From positions 1 to 14,079 of the forward strand of contig PKYZ01000846.1 of NCBI GenBank assembly GCA_003132865.1: 14,079 bases of DNA, read 5' to 3'. The first letter of the stretch is position 1. Each line of letters starts with the position of its first letter. The translations under genes and the position numbers were made by a program. Origin of the DNA: Bryobacterales bacterium. GTDB lineage: Bacteria; Acidobacteriota; Terriglobia; Bryobacterales; Bryobacteraceae. This document shows, piece after piece, positions 7,527 through 14,079 of the stretch. The notes beneath the pieces were generated by a model that saw only the letters and a program-made list of their open reading frames with translations, had not been told where the DNA came from and made no database searches.

Positions 7527-7903
7527 CTGAACTCCTCCGGCCACCTTAGCATGATTTCGCTAATCTGAATTGGCCCCTTTCGATGCTCTGATTTGGCCCC
7601 ACCTGTAAACCAGAAACCGTTACCGTCCCGGCGTCGTTCCAGTTCCTCAAAACGCTGGTTGTCGAGAGCGCGTATTTGCAGGACCCAGGCGGCGGCACCC
7701 TGAGCCAGCTCGGGATGGCCTTCGGATTTCCACGCTCCGGCGGCTTCGCGCAGGGCTTCACGCTGCCGGCGAATCTTGATCTCGCGCTGGGCCAGTTCCG
7801 TGAGGAATGCACTTCGGGACCGTTTGCCGACCAGCCTGTCGATGTAGGCAACCACGTCAACAGGAAGAGCTACGTGCGCCGTTCGGCTCAAATTCTTGGA
7901 CAC
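7523..7903 (-). CDS. VapB-like ribbon-helix-helix antitoxin with insertion-derived C-terminal tail
   Basis: Residues from SKNLSRTAHVALPVDVVAYI through VGKRSRSAFLTELAQREI match the ribbon-helix-helix antitoxins that precede VapC toxins. The continuation (AAGAWKSEGHPEL, AAWVLQIRALDN) is the family's toxin-contacting tail. The start is uncertain: no in-frame ATG lies nearby. GTG at 7903 fits the family's N-terminus and leaves the SIR2 gene without overlap; TTG at 7891 is the alternative. Up to residue 90 the sequence is family-like. Residues 91-126 read through the inserted DNA and its repeats, replacing a native tail that would have been about four residues. The true toxin partner appears to be the broken gene at 5547-5851. 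Whether the tailed protein still binds DNA is open; the DNA-binding part is intact. Confidence 0.75.
   Translation of the reverse strand: MSKNLSRTAHVALPVDVVAYIDRLVGKRSRSAFLTELAQREIKIRRQREALREAAGAWKSEGHPELAQGAAAWVLQIRALDNQRFEELERRRDGNGFWFTGGAKSEHRKGPIQISEIMLRWPEEFR
7564..7600. repeat. Two 14-bp direct repeats, 23-bp period, resembling IS21-type ends
   Basis: TCTGAATTGGCCCC (7564-7577) and TCTGATTTGGCCCC (7587-7600) differ at one base and are 23 bp apart start to start. Iterated terminal repeats with about this spacing are known at the ends of IS21-family elements, where they bind the transposase. They lie about 30 bp inside the proposed edge of the insertion. No istA/istB-like genes are present here, so this would be a remnant or a non-autonomous end. 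The family label rests on pattern resemblance only. Confidence 0.5.
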
Positions 7904-7915
7904 ACTCTTAGTGTG
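7901..7915. promoter_or_regulatory. Palindrome at the antitoxin start, candidate autoregulatory operator
   Basis: CACACTCTTAGTGTG is a perfect 6-bp inverted repeat with a 3-bp centre. It covers the proposed GTG start of the ribbon-helix-helix antitoxin. Such antitoxins usually bind short palindromes at their own promoters and repress the operon. No flanking second copy was seen. The role is inferred from position and symmetry. Confidence 0.45.
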
Positions 7916-7992
7916 ACATAACCATGCCGTGCCGTGGGGACGGCCATCCCTGACGTACCAGCGGGCCGGGCCAGTTCCCGGTGGTCGTGCGT

Positions 7993-9036
7993 TCAGCGGC
8001 AGTAGTCGTCCAGGGGTTTCTTTGCCCACCGCGCGATGCCATCTTGAAAGACCTTCTCGCACGGCAGTCCGAAGAACCGTTGGTATCGCAGGCCCGCATC
8101 GCAATCTGTTTTCAAAACGGCATCGATCAAGGGCATGGCCGGGTCCTTACGTGCGAGCTGTGTTGACTTGAGGAGACGGCGGACTTCAACATCCGCTTCT
8201 GGCATCGAGTAGCCGACAAACAGCCATCTATCGGCCAATTGCAGGACGGTTTTGGCCGCGTCCCAAACCACGCCAAACTTCTCAAGGTCCTTGTGGTAGG
8301 TAAACGTCAAAACGGGCACCCCCAAGCGTGCGCTACATGCCCAGCACTGGCCTAGCCTCTCGTGCAACTGATCTCTTTTCAGGAGATCGGCAACCGCCGC
8401 GTCGGCTCCGAGGAGCCGGAAATCGCTGGGGTCCAAAAGCAGTTCCATGTCGACTGCCGCCTGCTTCGACGCATATTCCAAGCGCGTCCACTGCTGACAA
8501 CAGTCGCAGTAGCTCATGTTTACGCAACCGTGCAACTTCAACAGGGATATGTCCCTGAAGGGGAGGCCGGGACCCTCTGCATTGAGAATCCATTCGACGT
8601 GAGTGTCCCAATTGGTCGTGATGATCGTCACCTCGAACGTCCGGCTCAGTCGGACTACGAGACCGGCGGCGTCGTAGTCCGGGAGACCTTTGGGTTTCCT
8701 AAGCCAGCCGAAGATGCGATGGATGGTCATTTTATGTATCGCACGGAGTTTCGCCGAGTCATAATCTGGACCAAAATTGTGGCCCGAATTCACTGCCATG
8801 TCGATCTGTGTGAAGTGATCTTCGAAGGAGGGTTCCCTCATACCCGACCTCCACGCAAAGACAGTTTCCCAGAACTTTCGGATCGTCGCGGTTATGAACT
8901 GTTCAACGCGGACGTCCCGGCGCTCTGCCGGCGTTTCTAGCACCGTCTTGTTGAGCTGTGCTGTGCAGGGATAGCCCGATGGGGCCGAGAATCCGGCTCC
9001 GAGGAAGAGAACGACCTTCGTCTTTGGGGCCTCCAT
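7993..9036 (-). CDS. Stand-alone SIR2-like NAD-binding protein
   Basis: A 347-residue protein with the SIR2 Rossmann core. Visible motifs are FLGAGFS (residues 11-17, NAD phosphate binding), ITTNWD (139-144, with Asn142), LKLHGC (His169) and FVGYSMPEAD (273-281). The Asn and His correspond to the pair needed for NAD hydrolysis in defence SIR2 proteins such as ThsA. Between LHG and the last motif are Cys177, Cys179, Cys180 and a C231-W-A-C234 pair, which could bind zinc as in classical sirtuins. There is no fused effector, HerA or Argonaute partner next to it. Start choice: ATG at 9036 places the GAGFS motif at the usual distance. An in-frame TTG at 9099 has a better GGAGG site but would leave only 22 bp to the divergent larC. 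A role in anti-phage NAD depletion is possible; deacylase activity is the alternative. Confidence 0.85.
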   Translation of the reverse strand: MEAPKTKVVLFLGAGFSAPSGYPCTAQLNKTVLETPAERRDVRVEQFITATIRKFWETVFAWRSGMREPSFEDHFTQIDMAVNSGHNFGPDYDSAKLRAIHKMTIHRIFGWLRKPKGLPDYDAAGLVVRLSRTFEVTIITTNWDTHVEWILNAEGPGLPFRDISLLKLHGCVNMSYCDCCQQWTRLEYASKQAAVDMELLLDPSDFRLLGADAAVADLLKRDQLHERLGQCWACSARLGVPVLTFTYHKDLEKFGVVWDAAKTVLQLADRWLFVGYSMPEADVEVRRLLKSTQLARKDPAMPLIDAVLKTDCDAGLRYQRFFGLPCEKVFQDGIARWAKKPLDDYCR

Positions 9037-9121
9037 GCCTGAAGTCCACCAGAGCGGTGCTGTACGACGAGCGAGCCCGTTGGTCGCATCAATCGGCAAT
9101 ATCCTCCATAATGAAAGGACC

Positions 9122-10294
9122 GTGCCCTTGCTCTGCTATCTGGACGCCTTCTCCGGGATCAGCGGCGATATGCTGGTGGGCGCGCTGGCGGATGCCGGCG
9201 CGGATCAGGCCGCCATCCAAGCCGCGATCATAGCCGCGGTCGCCTCGCTCGAAACCGGCGCGACGCTGTCCTTCGAGCGCGTCAAGCGCTGCGGCATCGC
9301 GGCCACGAAGTTCCATGTGGCCGTGCAAGAGACGCACGCGCACCGGCACTTGGCGCACATCCTGAAAATGATCGGCAACGCCGCCCTGCCGGAGCGCGCC
9401 AAGCATAACGCCGCGGCGGTGTTCCAGCGGCTGGCGGAAGCCGAAGCGGCCGTACACCAGGTGCCCGTCGAACGCGTACATTTCCACGAAGTGGGCGCGG
9501 CCGATTCCATCGCGGACATCGTGGGCGCATGCGTGGCGTTCGAGTTGCTCGGCGTGACGTCCATCGTCTCCGCGCCGCTCAACGTGGGCAGCGGCACCGC
9601 GTCCACCGCGCATGGCGTCCTGCCGGTGCCCGCTCCGGCGACGGCGGCGCTGCTGCGCGGCAAGCCGATTTATTCCGATGGGCCGGCGGTGGAACTCACC
9701 ACCCCCACCGGCGCAGCTTTGGCCGTCACGCTGGCGCGCGAGTTTGGCGCATTGCCGCCGGTGACGATTGCGGCGACCGGCTATGGCGCGGGCGGTTACG
9801 ATTTCCCGGACCGCGCCAACGTGCTGCGCGTGATTCTGGGCGAGGAGACCGGCGCGGCCGAGGCCACCACGGTCACCGTGCTGGAAGCCAACATCGACGA
9901 TCTCAGCCCGCAGATTCTGGCCTACGCCATGGATCGCCTGCTGGAGAAGGGCGCGCTGGACGTAACGCTGCAACCGATCGAGATGAAGAAGGGCCGTCCC
10001 GGCACGCTGCTGCGCGTGCTGGCGCGCCCCGAGGATCGCGAGGCCATGGTGCAGGTGATCTTTGCCGAAACGTCCACACTCGGCCTGCGCACCTATACCG
10101 CCGAACGCCGCGTGCAGGCCCGCCACTGGGTGGACGTCACAACCCCGCACGGTAATATCCGCATGAAGATCTCGGGCGAAGGCGCCTACGCGCCGGAGTA
10201 TGAAGACTGCCGCCGCATCGCCCAGGAATCCGGCGTGCCGCTGAAGCATATCATTGCGGAAGCCAATTTCGCCTATTTGAAAAATTTGAGATGA
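9122..10294 (+). CDS. larC: LarC, nickel-pincer cofactor nickel insertase
   Basis: LarC inserts nickel, with CTP, into the pincer nucleotide cofactor used by lactate racemase LarA and relatives. The N-terminal motif YLDAFSGISGDMLVGAL is diagnostic, followed by HFHEVGAADSIADIVG and the C-terminal LEANIDDLSPQILAYAMD. The protein is one continuous frame of about 390 residues, unlike Lactobacillus larC, which is made by a ribosomal frameshift. Start: GTG at 9122 or TTG at 9128. AAAGGA at 9114-9119 is better spaced for the TTG, and both match the family's N-terminus. Its stop overlaps the metG ATG as ATGA. No larA, larB or larE lies in the window, so the cofactor's other genes must be elsewhere or absent. 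CATAAT at 9107-9112 might be a -10 box. Confidence 0.92.
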   Translation: MPLLCYLDAFSGISGDMLVGALADAGADQAAIQAAIIAAVASLETGATLSFERVKRCGIAATKFHVAVQETHAHRHLAHILKMIGNAALPERAKHNAAAVFQRLAEAEAAVHQVPVERVHFHEVGAADSIADIVGACVAFELLGVTSIVSAPLNVGSGTASTAHGVLPVPAPATAALLRGKPIYSDGPAVELTTPTGAALAVTLAREFGALPPVTIAATGYGAGGYDFPDRANVLRVILGEETGAAEATTVTVLEANIDDLSPQILAYAMDRLLEKGALDVTLQPIEMKKGRPGTLLRVLARPEDREAMVQVIFAETSTLGLRTYTAERRVQARHWVDVTTPHGNIRMKISGEGAYAPEYEDCRRIAQESGVPLKHIIAEANFAYLKNLR

Positions 10295-12228
10295 CCAAAT
10301 ACTACCTCACCACTCCGATCTACTACGTAAATGCCGCGCCGCACATCGGCCACGCCTACACGACCATCGTGGCCGATCTCATCAAACGCTTCAAGCGCAT
10401 GCAGGGCTACGACGCGGTGCTCACCACCGGCAGCGACGAGCACGGCGTCAACGTGGAGCGCGCCGCGCAGCGCGCCGGCAAGACGCCCAAGGAATTCTGC
10501 GACGTCATCGCCGCAGAGTTCCAGAGGCAATGGCAACTGCTGGGTCTCGAGATCGATTACTTCCAGCGCACGACGGACCCGAAACACGCCCGCGTGGTGC
10601 AGGATCTCTTTAACCGCTGCCGCCAAAACGGCTACATCTACAAGGGTTCGTACACCGGGCAGTACTGTATCTTCGACAATCTATATGTCAACGAAGCCAA
10701 GCCGGGCGATCCCTGTCCGGATTGCGGTCGGCCCACCGAGACCGTCACGGAAGAGAACTTCTTCTTTAAGCTTTCCGACTTTACCGAAAGATTGCTCGCG
10801 CTTTACGAATCGCAACCGGATTTCATCCAACCTGAAACGCGCCGCAATGAAGTGCTGTCGTTCGTGCGCCAAGGGCTTACAGATCTATCGATTACCCGCA
10901 CAAACATCAAGTGGGGCATTCCGGTGGAAGGCGAAGCGCCGCACGTCTTCTACGTTTGGTTCGATGCGCTCACGGATTATATGACTGCGGTCGATGGTAA
11001 AGGGCTTTGGCCCGCCGACTTGCACCTGATTGGTAAAGAGATTCTTCGCTTTCACGCGGTGTTCTGGCCGGCGTTCCTGATGGCAGGGGGCTTCGATCTG
11101 CCCAAGAAGATCTTCGCGCACGGTTGGCTGCTGTTTGAAGAAAGCAAGATGAGCAAGTCGCGCGGCAACATCGTGCGCTCGGAGCCGATCCGGCAGGTGA
11201 TCGGGGCGGACGCGCTGCGCTATTTCCTGCTGCGCGAGATCGTCTTCGGGCAGGACGGCAGCTTCAGCTACGATGCGCTGATCGGACGGTACAACTCGGA
11301 CCTCGCCAACGGTTTGGGCAATCTGGCCAGCCGCACACTGACCATGATCAAGCAATATCTGCAGGGCGTGATTCCGGAAGGCGACTCGGACCCCGTGATC
11401 TCACAACTGGCGGCCGAAACCGTCCGGGCCGTGGGCCGTTCGTTCGACCGCTTCGAGTTCTCCAAAGGTCTGGAAGCCGCCTGGGCCCTGATCTCGGCAG
11501 TGGATAAATTCATCGTGGAACAGGCGCCTTGGAAACAGCCGTCGATCACCCTCCCGGGATTCCGCTCGGTGGATCGGCTGAAGACACTTTACACCGCCGC
11601 CGAAGCGCTGCGCGTCGTCACCGCCCTGCTCTACCCCGTGTTGCCGGAATCCACGCAGAAGATCTGGACGCAACTCGGCATGACCGAGCCGCTCGAATCC
11701 GTACGCCTCGACACGCTCGCCTGGGGCCAGTTGCCGCCCGGCCAGAAGATCGGCGAAATCGCCGCCGTGTTTCCGCGCATCGAGGCCAAAGAAGCCATCG
11801 CGAAAATGCGGGAACTCGAAGCGATCGTCACGGCAGAGCAGAACGTGATGCTCGGCAAAGCACCCAAACCCGAGACGGCCGCCGCCGCGCCGGCCTCGGA
11901 TCGCATCTTGATCGACGACTTCGCGAAGGTCGATATGCGCGTCGGCCAAGTGCTTTCTGTAGAGCCGGTTAAAGGCGCGGATAAGCTGCTTCACATGAAG
12001 GTGGATATCGGCGAGCCACAGCCGCGCACCATCGTGGCGGGCATCGCCGAAGCCTACACGCCCACGGAGTTGATCGGCCGCAAAGTCGTGATCGTGGCGA
12101 ACCTGCAACCGCGCAAGCTGCGCGGCATCGAATCAAACGGCATGATCGTGGCCGGATCCATCGAAGGCGGCAAGCCGGTGCTCGCAGGCTTTCTGGAAGA
12201 CGTTCCCATCGGGGCGCGTCTCAGGTGA
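10291..12228 (+). CDS. metG: Methionyl-tRNA synthetase with C-terminal tRNA-binding domain
   Basis: Charges tRNA-Met with methionine in the cytoplasm. The 645-residue frame contains the class I signature HIGH (18-21) in AAPHIGHAYTT and KMSKS (286-290). The connective peptide carries a single zinc-knuckle-like site with Cys126, Asp129, Cys142 and Cys145 (CIFD then CPDC), where Asp takes the place of one of the usual four cysteines. An anticodon-binding helical domain follows. The C-terminus (about 540-645, DFAKVDMRVGQVLSVEPVKG and the LRGIESNGMI segment) is the EMAP/Trbp111-type tRNA-binding domain that supports dimerisation in many bacteria. It overlaps larC by 4 nt at its start and tatD at its stop, so the three are co-translated. 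Confidence 0.97.
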   Translation: MTKYYLTTPIYYVNAAPHIGHAYTTIVADLIKRFKRMQGYDAVLTTGSDEHGVNVERAAQRAGKTPKEFCDVIAAEFQRQWQLLGLEIDYFQRTTDPKHARVVQDLFNRCRQNGYIYKGSYTGQYCIFDNLYVNEAKPGDPCPDCGRPTETVTEENFFFKLSDFTERLLALYESQPDFIQPETRRNEVLSFVRQGLTDLSITRTNIKWGIPVEGEAPHVFYVWFDALTDYMTAVDGKGLWPADLHLIGKEILRFHAVFWPAFLMAGGFDLPKKIFAHGWLLFEESKMSKSRGNIVRSEPIRQVIGADALRYFLLREIVFGQDGSFSYDALIGRYNSDLANGLGNLASRTLTMIKQYLQGVIPEGDSDPVISQLAAETVRAVGRSFDRFEFSKGLEAAWALISAVDKFIVEQAPWKQPSITLPGFRSVDRLKTLYTAAEALRVVTALLYPVLPESTQKIWTQLGMTEPLESVRLDTLAWGQLPPGQKIGEIAAVFPRIEAKEAIAKMRELEAIVTAEQNVMLGKAPKPETAAAAPASDRILIDDFAKVDMRVGQVLSVEPVKGADKLLHMKVDIGEPQPRTIVAGIAEAYTPTELIGRKVVIVANLQPRKLRGIESNGMIVAGSIEGGKPVLAGFLEDVPIGARLR

Positions 12229-13016
12229 AGCTGGTCGATTCGCACTGCCATCTGGATGACAAGCAGTTCGACCCGGACCGCGACGAGGTGATCGAGCGCG
12301 CCCGCCAGGCTGGCGTCGAGCGCATGATGGCCATCGGCACGGGCAGCGGTCCGCCGGACCTGGAAGCCGCCTTGCGCCTGGCCCGGCAATACGCCTTCAT
12401 CTACGCAACCGTGGGCGTGCATCCGCATGATGCATCGAAAGCCACGCCGGAAACGTTCGCTGCCATGGAAGCGCTGGCCGCCGAAGCCGCGGCTGAAACC
12501 AAGCTACTCGCCATAGGCGAGATCGGCCTCGACTACCATTACGATTTCTCGCCGCGCGACGTGCAACGCGACGTTTTCGTCGCGCAATTGAAGCTGGCGG
12601 GCAGGGCAGGGAAGCCCATCGTGATTCATACGCGCGAGGCGTGGGACGATACCCTGCTGCTGTTGCGCGAACACTGGTCCGGCAGCGGCATCATGCATTG
12701 CTTCAGCGGCGGCTCGGCGGAAGCCCGCCAGGCGCTGGATCTCGGCTTTTACCTGAGCTTCGGCGGCGTGCTCACGTTTCCGAAGGCGGACGGGCTGCGC
12801 GAGGCGGCGCGCCTCGCGCCCGAGGACCGCCTGCTGGTCGAGACCGACGCGCCGTATCTCGCGCCGGTCCCCAAGCGCGGCAAACGCAACGAGCCGGCCT
12901 TCATGGTGGAGACCGCGCGCCGGCTGGCCGAAATCCGCGGCGCCGCGCCGGAGCACATCGCCGAGGTAACCACTGCGAACTTCGAACGGCTGCTGTTTGC
13001 GCCCCTCACACGGTAA
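12225..13016 (+). CDS. tatD: TatD-family metal-dependent hydrolase
   Basis: A 263-residue TIM-barrel metal hydrolase of the TatD family, whose members act as DNases and possibly in nucleic-acid repair or turnover. The metal ligands are all visible: His7 and His9 in DSHCHLDD, Glu99 in GEIGLDYHY, His135 in VIHTRE, His158 in MHCFSG and Asp208 in LVETDAPYL. The length is normal. The start is a GTG that overlaps the metG stop as GTGA, which explains the absence of a separate ribosome binding site. The metG-tatD neighbourhood is a conserved bacterial arrangement. Confidence 0.95.
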   Translation: MKLVDSHCHLDDKQFDPDRDEVIERARQAGVERMMAIGTGSGPPDLEAALRLARQYAFIYATVGVHPHDASKATPETFAAMEALAAEAAAETKLLAIGEIGLDYHYDFSPRDVQRDVFVAQLKLAGRAGKPIVIHTREAWDDTLLLLREHWSGSGIMHCFSGGSAEARQALDLGFYLSFGGVLTFPKADGLREAARLAPEDRLLVETDAPYLAPVPKRGKRNEPAFMVETARRLAEIRGAAPEHIAEVTTANFERLLFAPLTR

Positions 13017-13036
13017 CGGGTAAACTGTAACTTCCA

Positions 13037-14038
13037 ATGAGATTGGGCAAGCTCGGGCAAGCCATCACCGGCAAGGAGATCTTCGACCTGATCCACGACG
13101 ATCTGGAGCGCGTGGAGAAGGAGATCAGCCTGGAGACCGTCGCGTCGGTGGAGGTGGTCACCCAGATCGGCCAGTATCTGCAGGAGAGCGGCGGCAAGCG
13201 GCTGCGGCCGTCGCTGCTGCTGCTCGCCTCGAAACTGATCGGCGACGGCGGCGAGAGCGCCATCCATCTGGGCGCGGTGGTCGAGATCATCCATGCTGCG
13301 ACGCTGGTGCACGACGACGTGATCGACGACGCCCGCACGCGGCGCGGGCGGCCTTCCGCCAACGCGCAGTGGGGCAATCATACTTCGGTGCTGGCGGGCG
13401 ACTGGCTTTACATGGAAGCCTTCCAGCTCGCGCTGCGCGAGCGCAACTTCCACGTGCTGGAACTGCTCATCGGGCTGACCCAGATGATGGTCGAGGGCGA
13501 GCTGCTGCAGCTCGAGCGCATCGGCCGCATCAAGGTCACTGAGGCCGATTGCATGGAACTGGTGGACCGCAAAACCGCCTGCCTGTTTTCGGTTTGCGCC
13601 AAGCTGGGCGCGCTGGTCTCCGGCGCGGATTCGCAAACCGAAGAGCGCCTGGGCGACTATGCATGGAACCTGGGCATGGCCTTCCAACTGGTGGACGACC
13701 TGCTCGACTTCACATCGCGCGAGACGGTGCTGGGCAAGCCAGTGGGCAACGATCTGCGCGAAGGCAAAGTGACGCTGCCGCTGGTCTACGCGCTGGAGCA
13801 CGCATCGGGCGAAGAGCGCCGCCGCGTGGAAACCATCCTGCGCGACCGCAACTACGATCGCGTGCCGTTCCCCCAGATTCTGGCGATGGTCGAACGCTAC
13901 CAGGGCATCGCGCGCGTGAAGGAACGGGCCCAGGCGTTCACGGAGAAGGCGCGCGGCATCATTGGCGAATTCCCGGACTCACCCTATCAGCGGGCGTTGT
14001 ACAGCGTGACGGACCTGGTCACCGAGCGCGACCACTAA
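13037..14038 (+). CDS. trans-Polyprenyl diphosphate synthase (long-chain type)
   Basis: Condenses isopentenyl diphosphate with allylic diphosphates to make the side chain of menaquinone or ubiquinone. The 333-residue protein has the substrate-binding GGKRLRP, the first Asp-rich motif DDVIDD (93-98), and the second DDLLD (220-224) followed by GKPVGNDLREGK and TLPL. The small residues before the first motif (IIHAATLVHDD) leave room for a long product, typical of hepta- to nonaprenyl synthases; the exact chain length cannot be read. It lies 20 nt after tatD on the same strand and is probably the last gene of the operon in this window. No clear Shine-Dalgarno precedes the ATG. Confidence 0.95.
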   Translation: MRLGKLGQAITGKEIFDLIHDDLERVEKEISLETVASVEVVTQIGQYLQESGGKRLRPSLLLLASKLIGDGGESAIHLGAVVEIIHAATLVHDDVIDDARTRRGRPSANAQWGNHTSVLAGDWLYMEAFQLALRERNFHVLELLIGLTQMMVEGELLQLERIGRIKVTEADCMELVDRKTACLFSVCAKLGALVSGADSQTEERLGDYAWNLGMAFQLVDDLLDFTSRETVLGKPVGNDLREGKVTLPLVYALEHASGEERRRVETILRDRNYDRVPFPQILAMVERYQGIARVKERAQAFTEKARGIIGEFPDSPYQRALYSVTDLVTERDH

Positions 14039-14079
14039 ACTTGTGGGGCAGGCTCTCACCCCAATGCCACTTAGTTTTC

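Larger units (their letters stand above)
5861..7636. mobile_element. Probable 1.77-kb insertion splitting a vapBC operon
   Basis: The five bases CGTCG (plus strand) occur at 5861-5865 and at 7632-7636, at the two edges of the foreign segment. Joining the antitoxin at 7632 directly to 5860 keeps the reading frame: it adds only a few codons (R-T-G-K) and then a TGA overlapping the VapC ATG, the normal vapBC arrangement. The segment 5866-7631 is therefore best read as inserted DNA, with CGTCG as a possible target duplication. It contains one unknown gene (6369-7526) and an iterated repeat (7564-7600) but no transposase or obvious terminal inverted repeats. The exact edges could differ by some tens of bases, and a 5-base match may be chance. 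Confidence 0.55.

Noticed and set aside
9089..10249. Minus-strand open frame of 386 codons
   Set aside because: Antisense to larC; His/Arg/Gln-rich composition typical of a shadow frame.
12749..13801. Minus-strand open frame of 350 codons
   Set aside because: Antisense to tatD and the polyprenyl synthase, and spans both genes.
14042..14079. Possible terminator after the polyprenyl synthase
   Set aside because: Only a 5-bp stem (TGGGG/CCCCA) with a 10-base loop and a T-rich end some distance away; the window ends before it can be judged.
1..14079. CRISPR array, tRNA or rRNA genes
   Set aside because: No regularly spaced repeats of CRISPR length, and no tRNA or rRNA signatures were seen.

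Overview
The window looks like chromosomal DNA from a high-GC bacterium. Gene styles point to Acidobacteriota, in the Bryobacter/Solibacter direction: secreted M28-PDZ peptidase, xylosidase-type GH31, repeated PIN toxin-antitoxin loci, and a tight larC-metG-tatD-polyprenyl synthase run. This assignment is inference from gene content and codon style, not from a marker gene.

Layout. (1) 1-1670, minus: a secreted glycoside hydrolase family 31 enzyme, cut off by the window edge. (2) 1963-2618, minus: a toxin-antitoxin locus whose small antitoxin is intact and whose PIN toxin is broken by three frameshifts. (3) 2647-5458, minus: a two-gene exported-protein operon, a DsbA-like thioredoxin-fold protein followed by an M28 aminopeptidase with a C-terminal PDZ domain; a -10 box lies so close to the first ATG that the mRNA may be leaderless. 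(4) 5547-7903, minus: a second toxin-antitoxin operon that appears to have been split. The ribbon-helix-helix antitoxin (7903 down to about 7632) and the VapC toxin (5851 down to 5547, itself with an internal deletion) are separated by about 1.77 kb. Removing that segment restores an in-frame antitoxin ending in an ATGA overlap with the toxin start. The segment carries one unrecognised 385-residue gene and an iterated repeat that resembles IS21-type ends, but no transposase. (5) 7993-9036, minus: a stand-alone SIR2-like NAD-binding protein of the kind found in anti-phage defence. (6) 9122-14038, plus: a housekeeping operon with larC, metG, tatD and a trans-polyprenyl diphosphate synthase, joined by ATGA and GTGA overlaps.

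The centre, about 5.5 to 9.0 kb, is an accessory island between conserved operons. It is less GC-rich to the eye and holds decayed toxin-antitoxin genes, an insertion and a candidate defence gene. The most interesting observations are the reconstructable split vapBC operon and the unknown gene that now occupies the toxin's position, overlapping the extended antitoxin frame.
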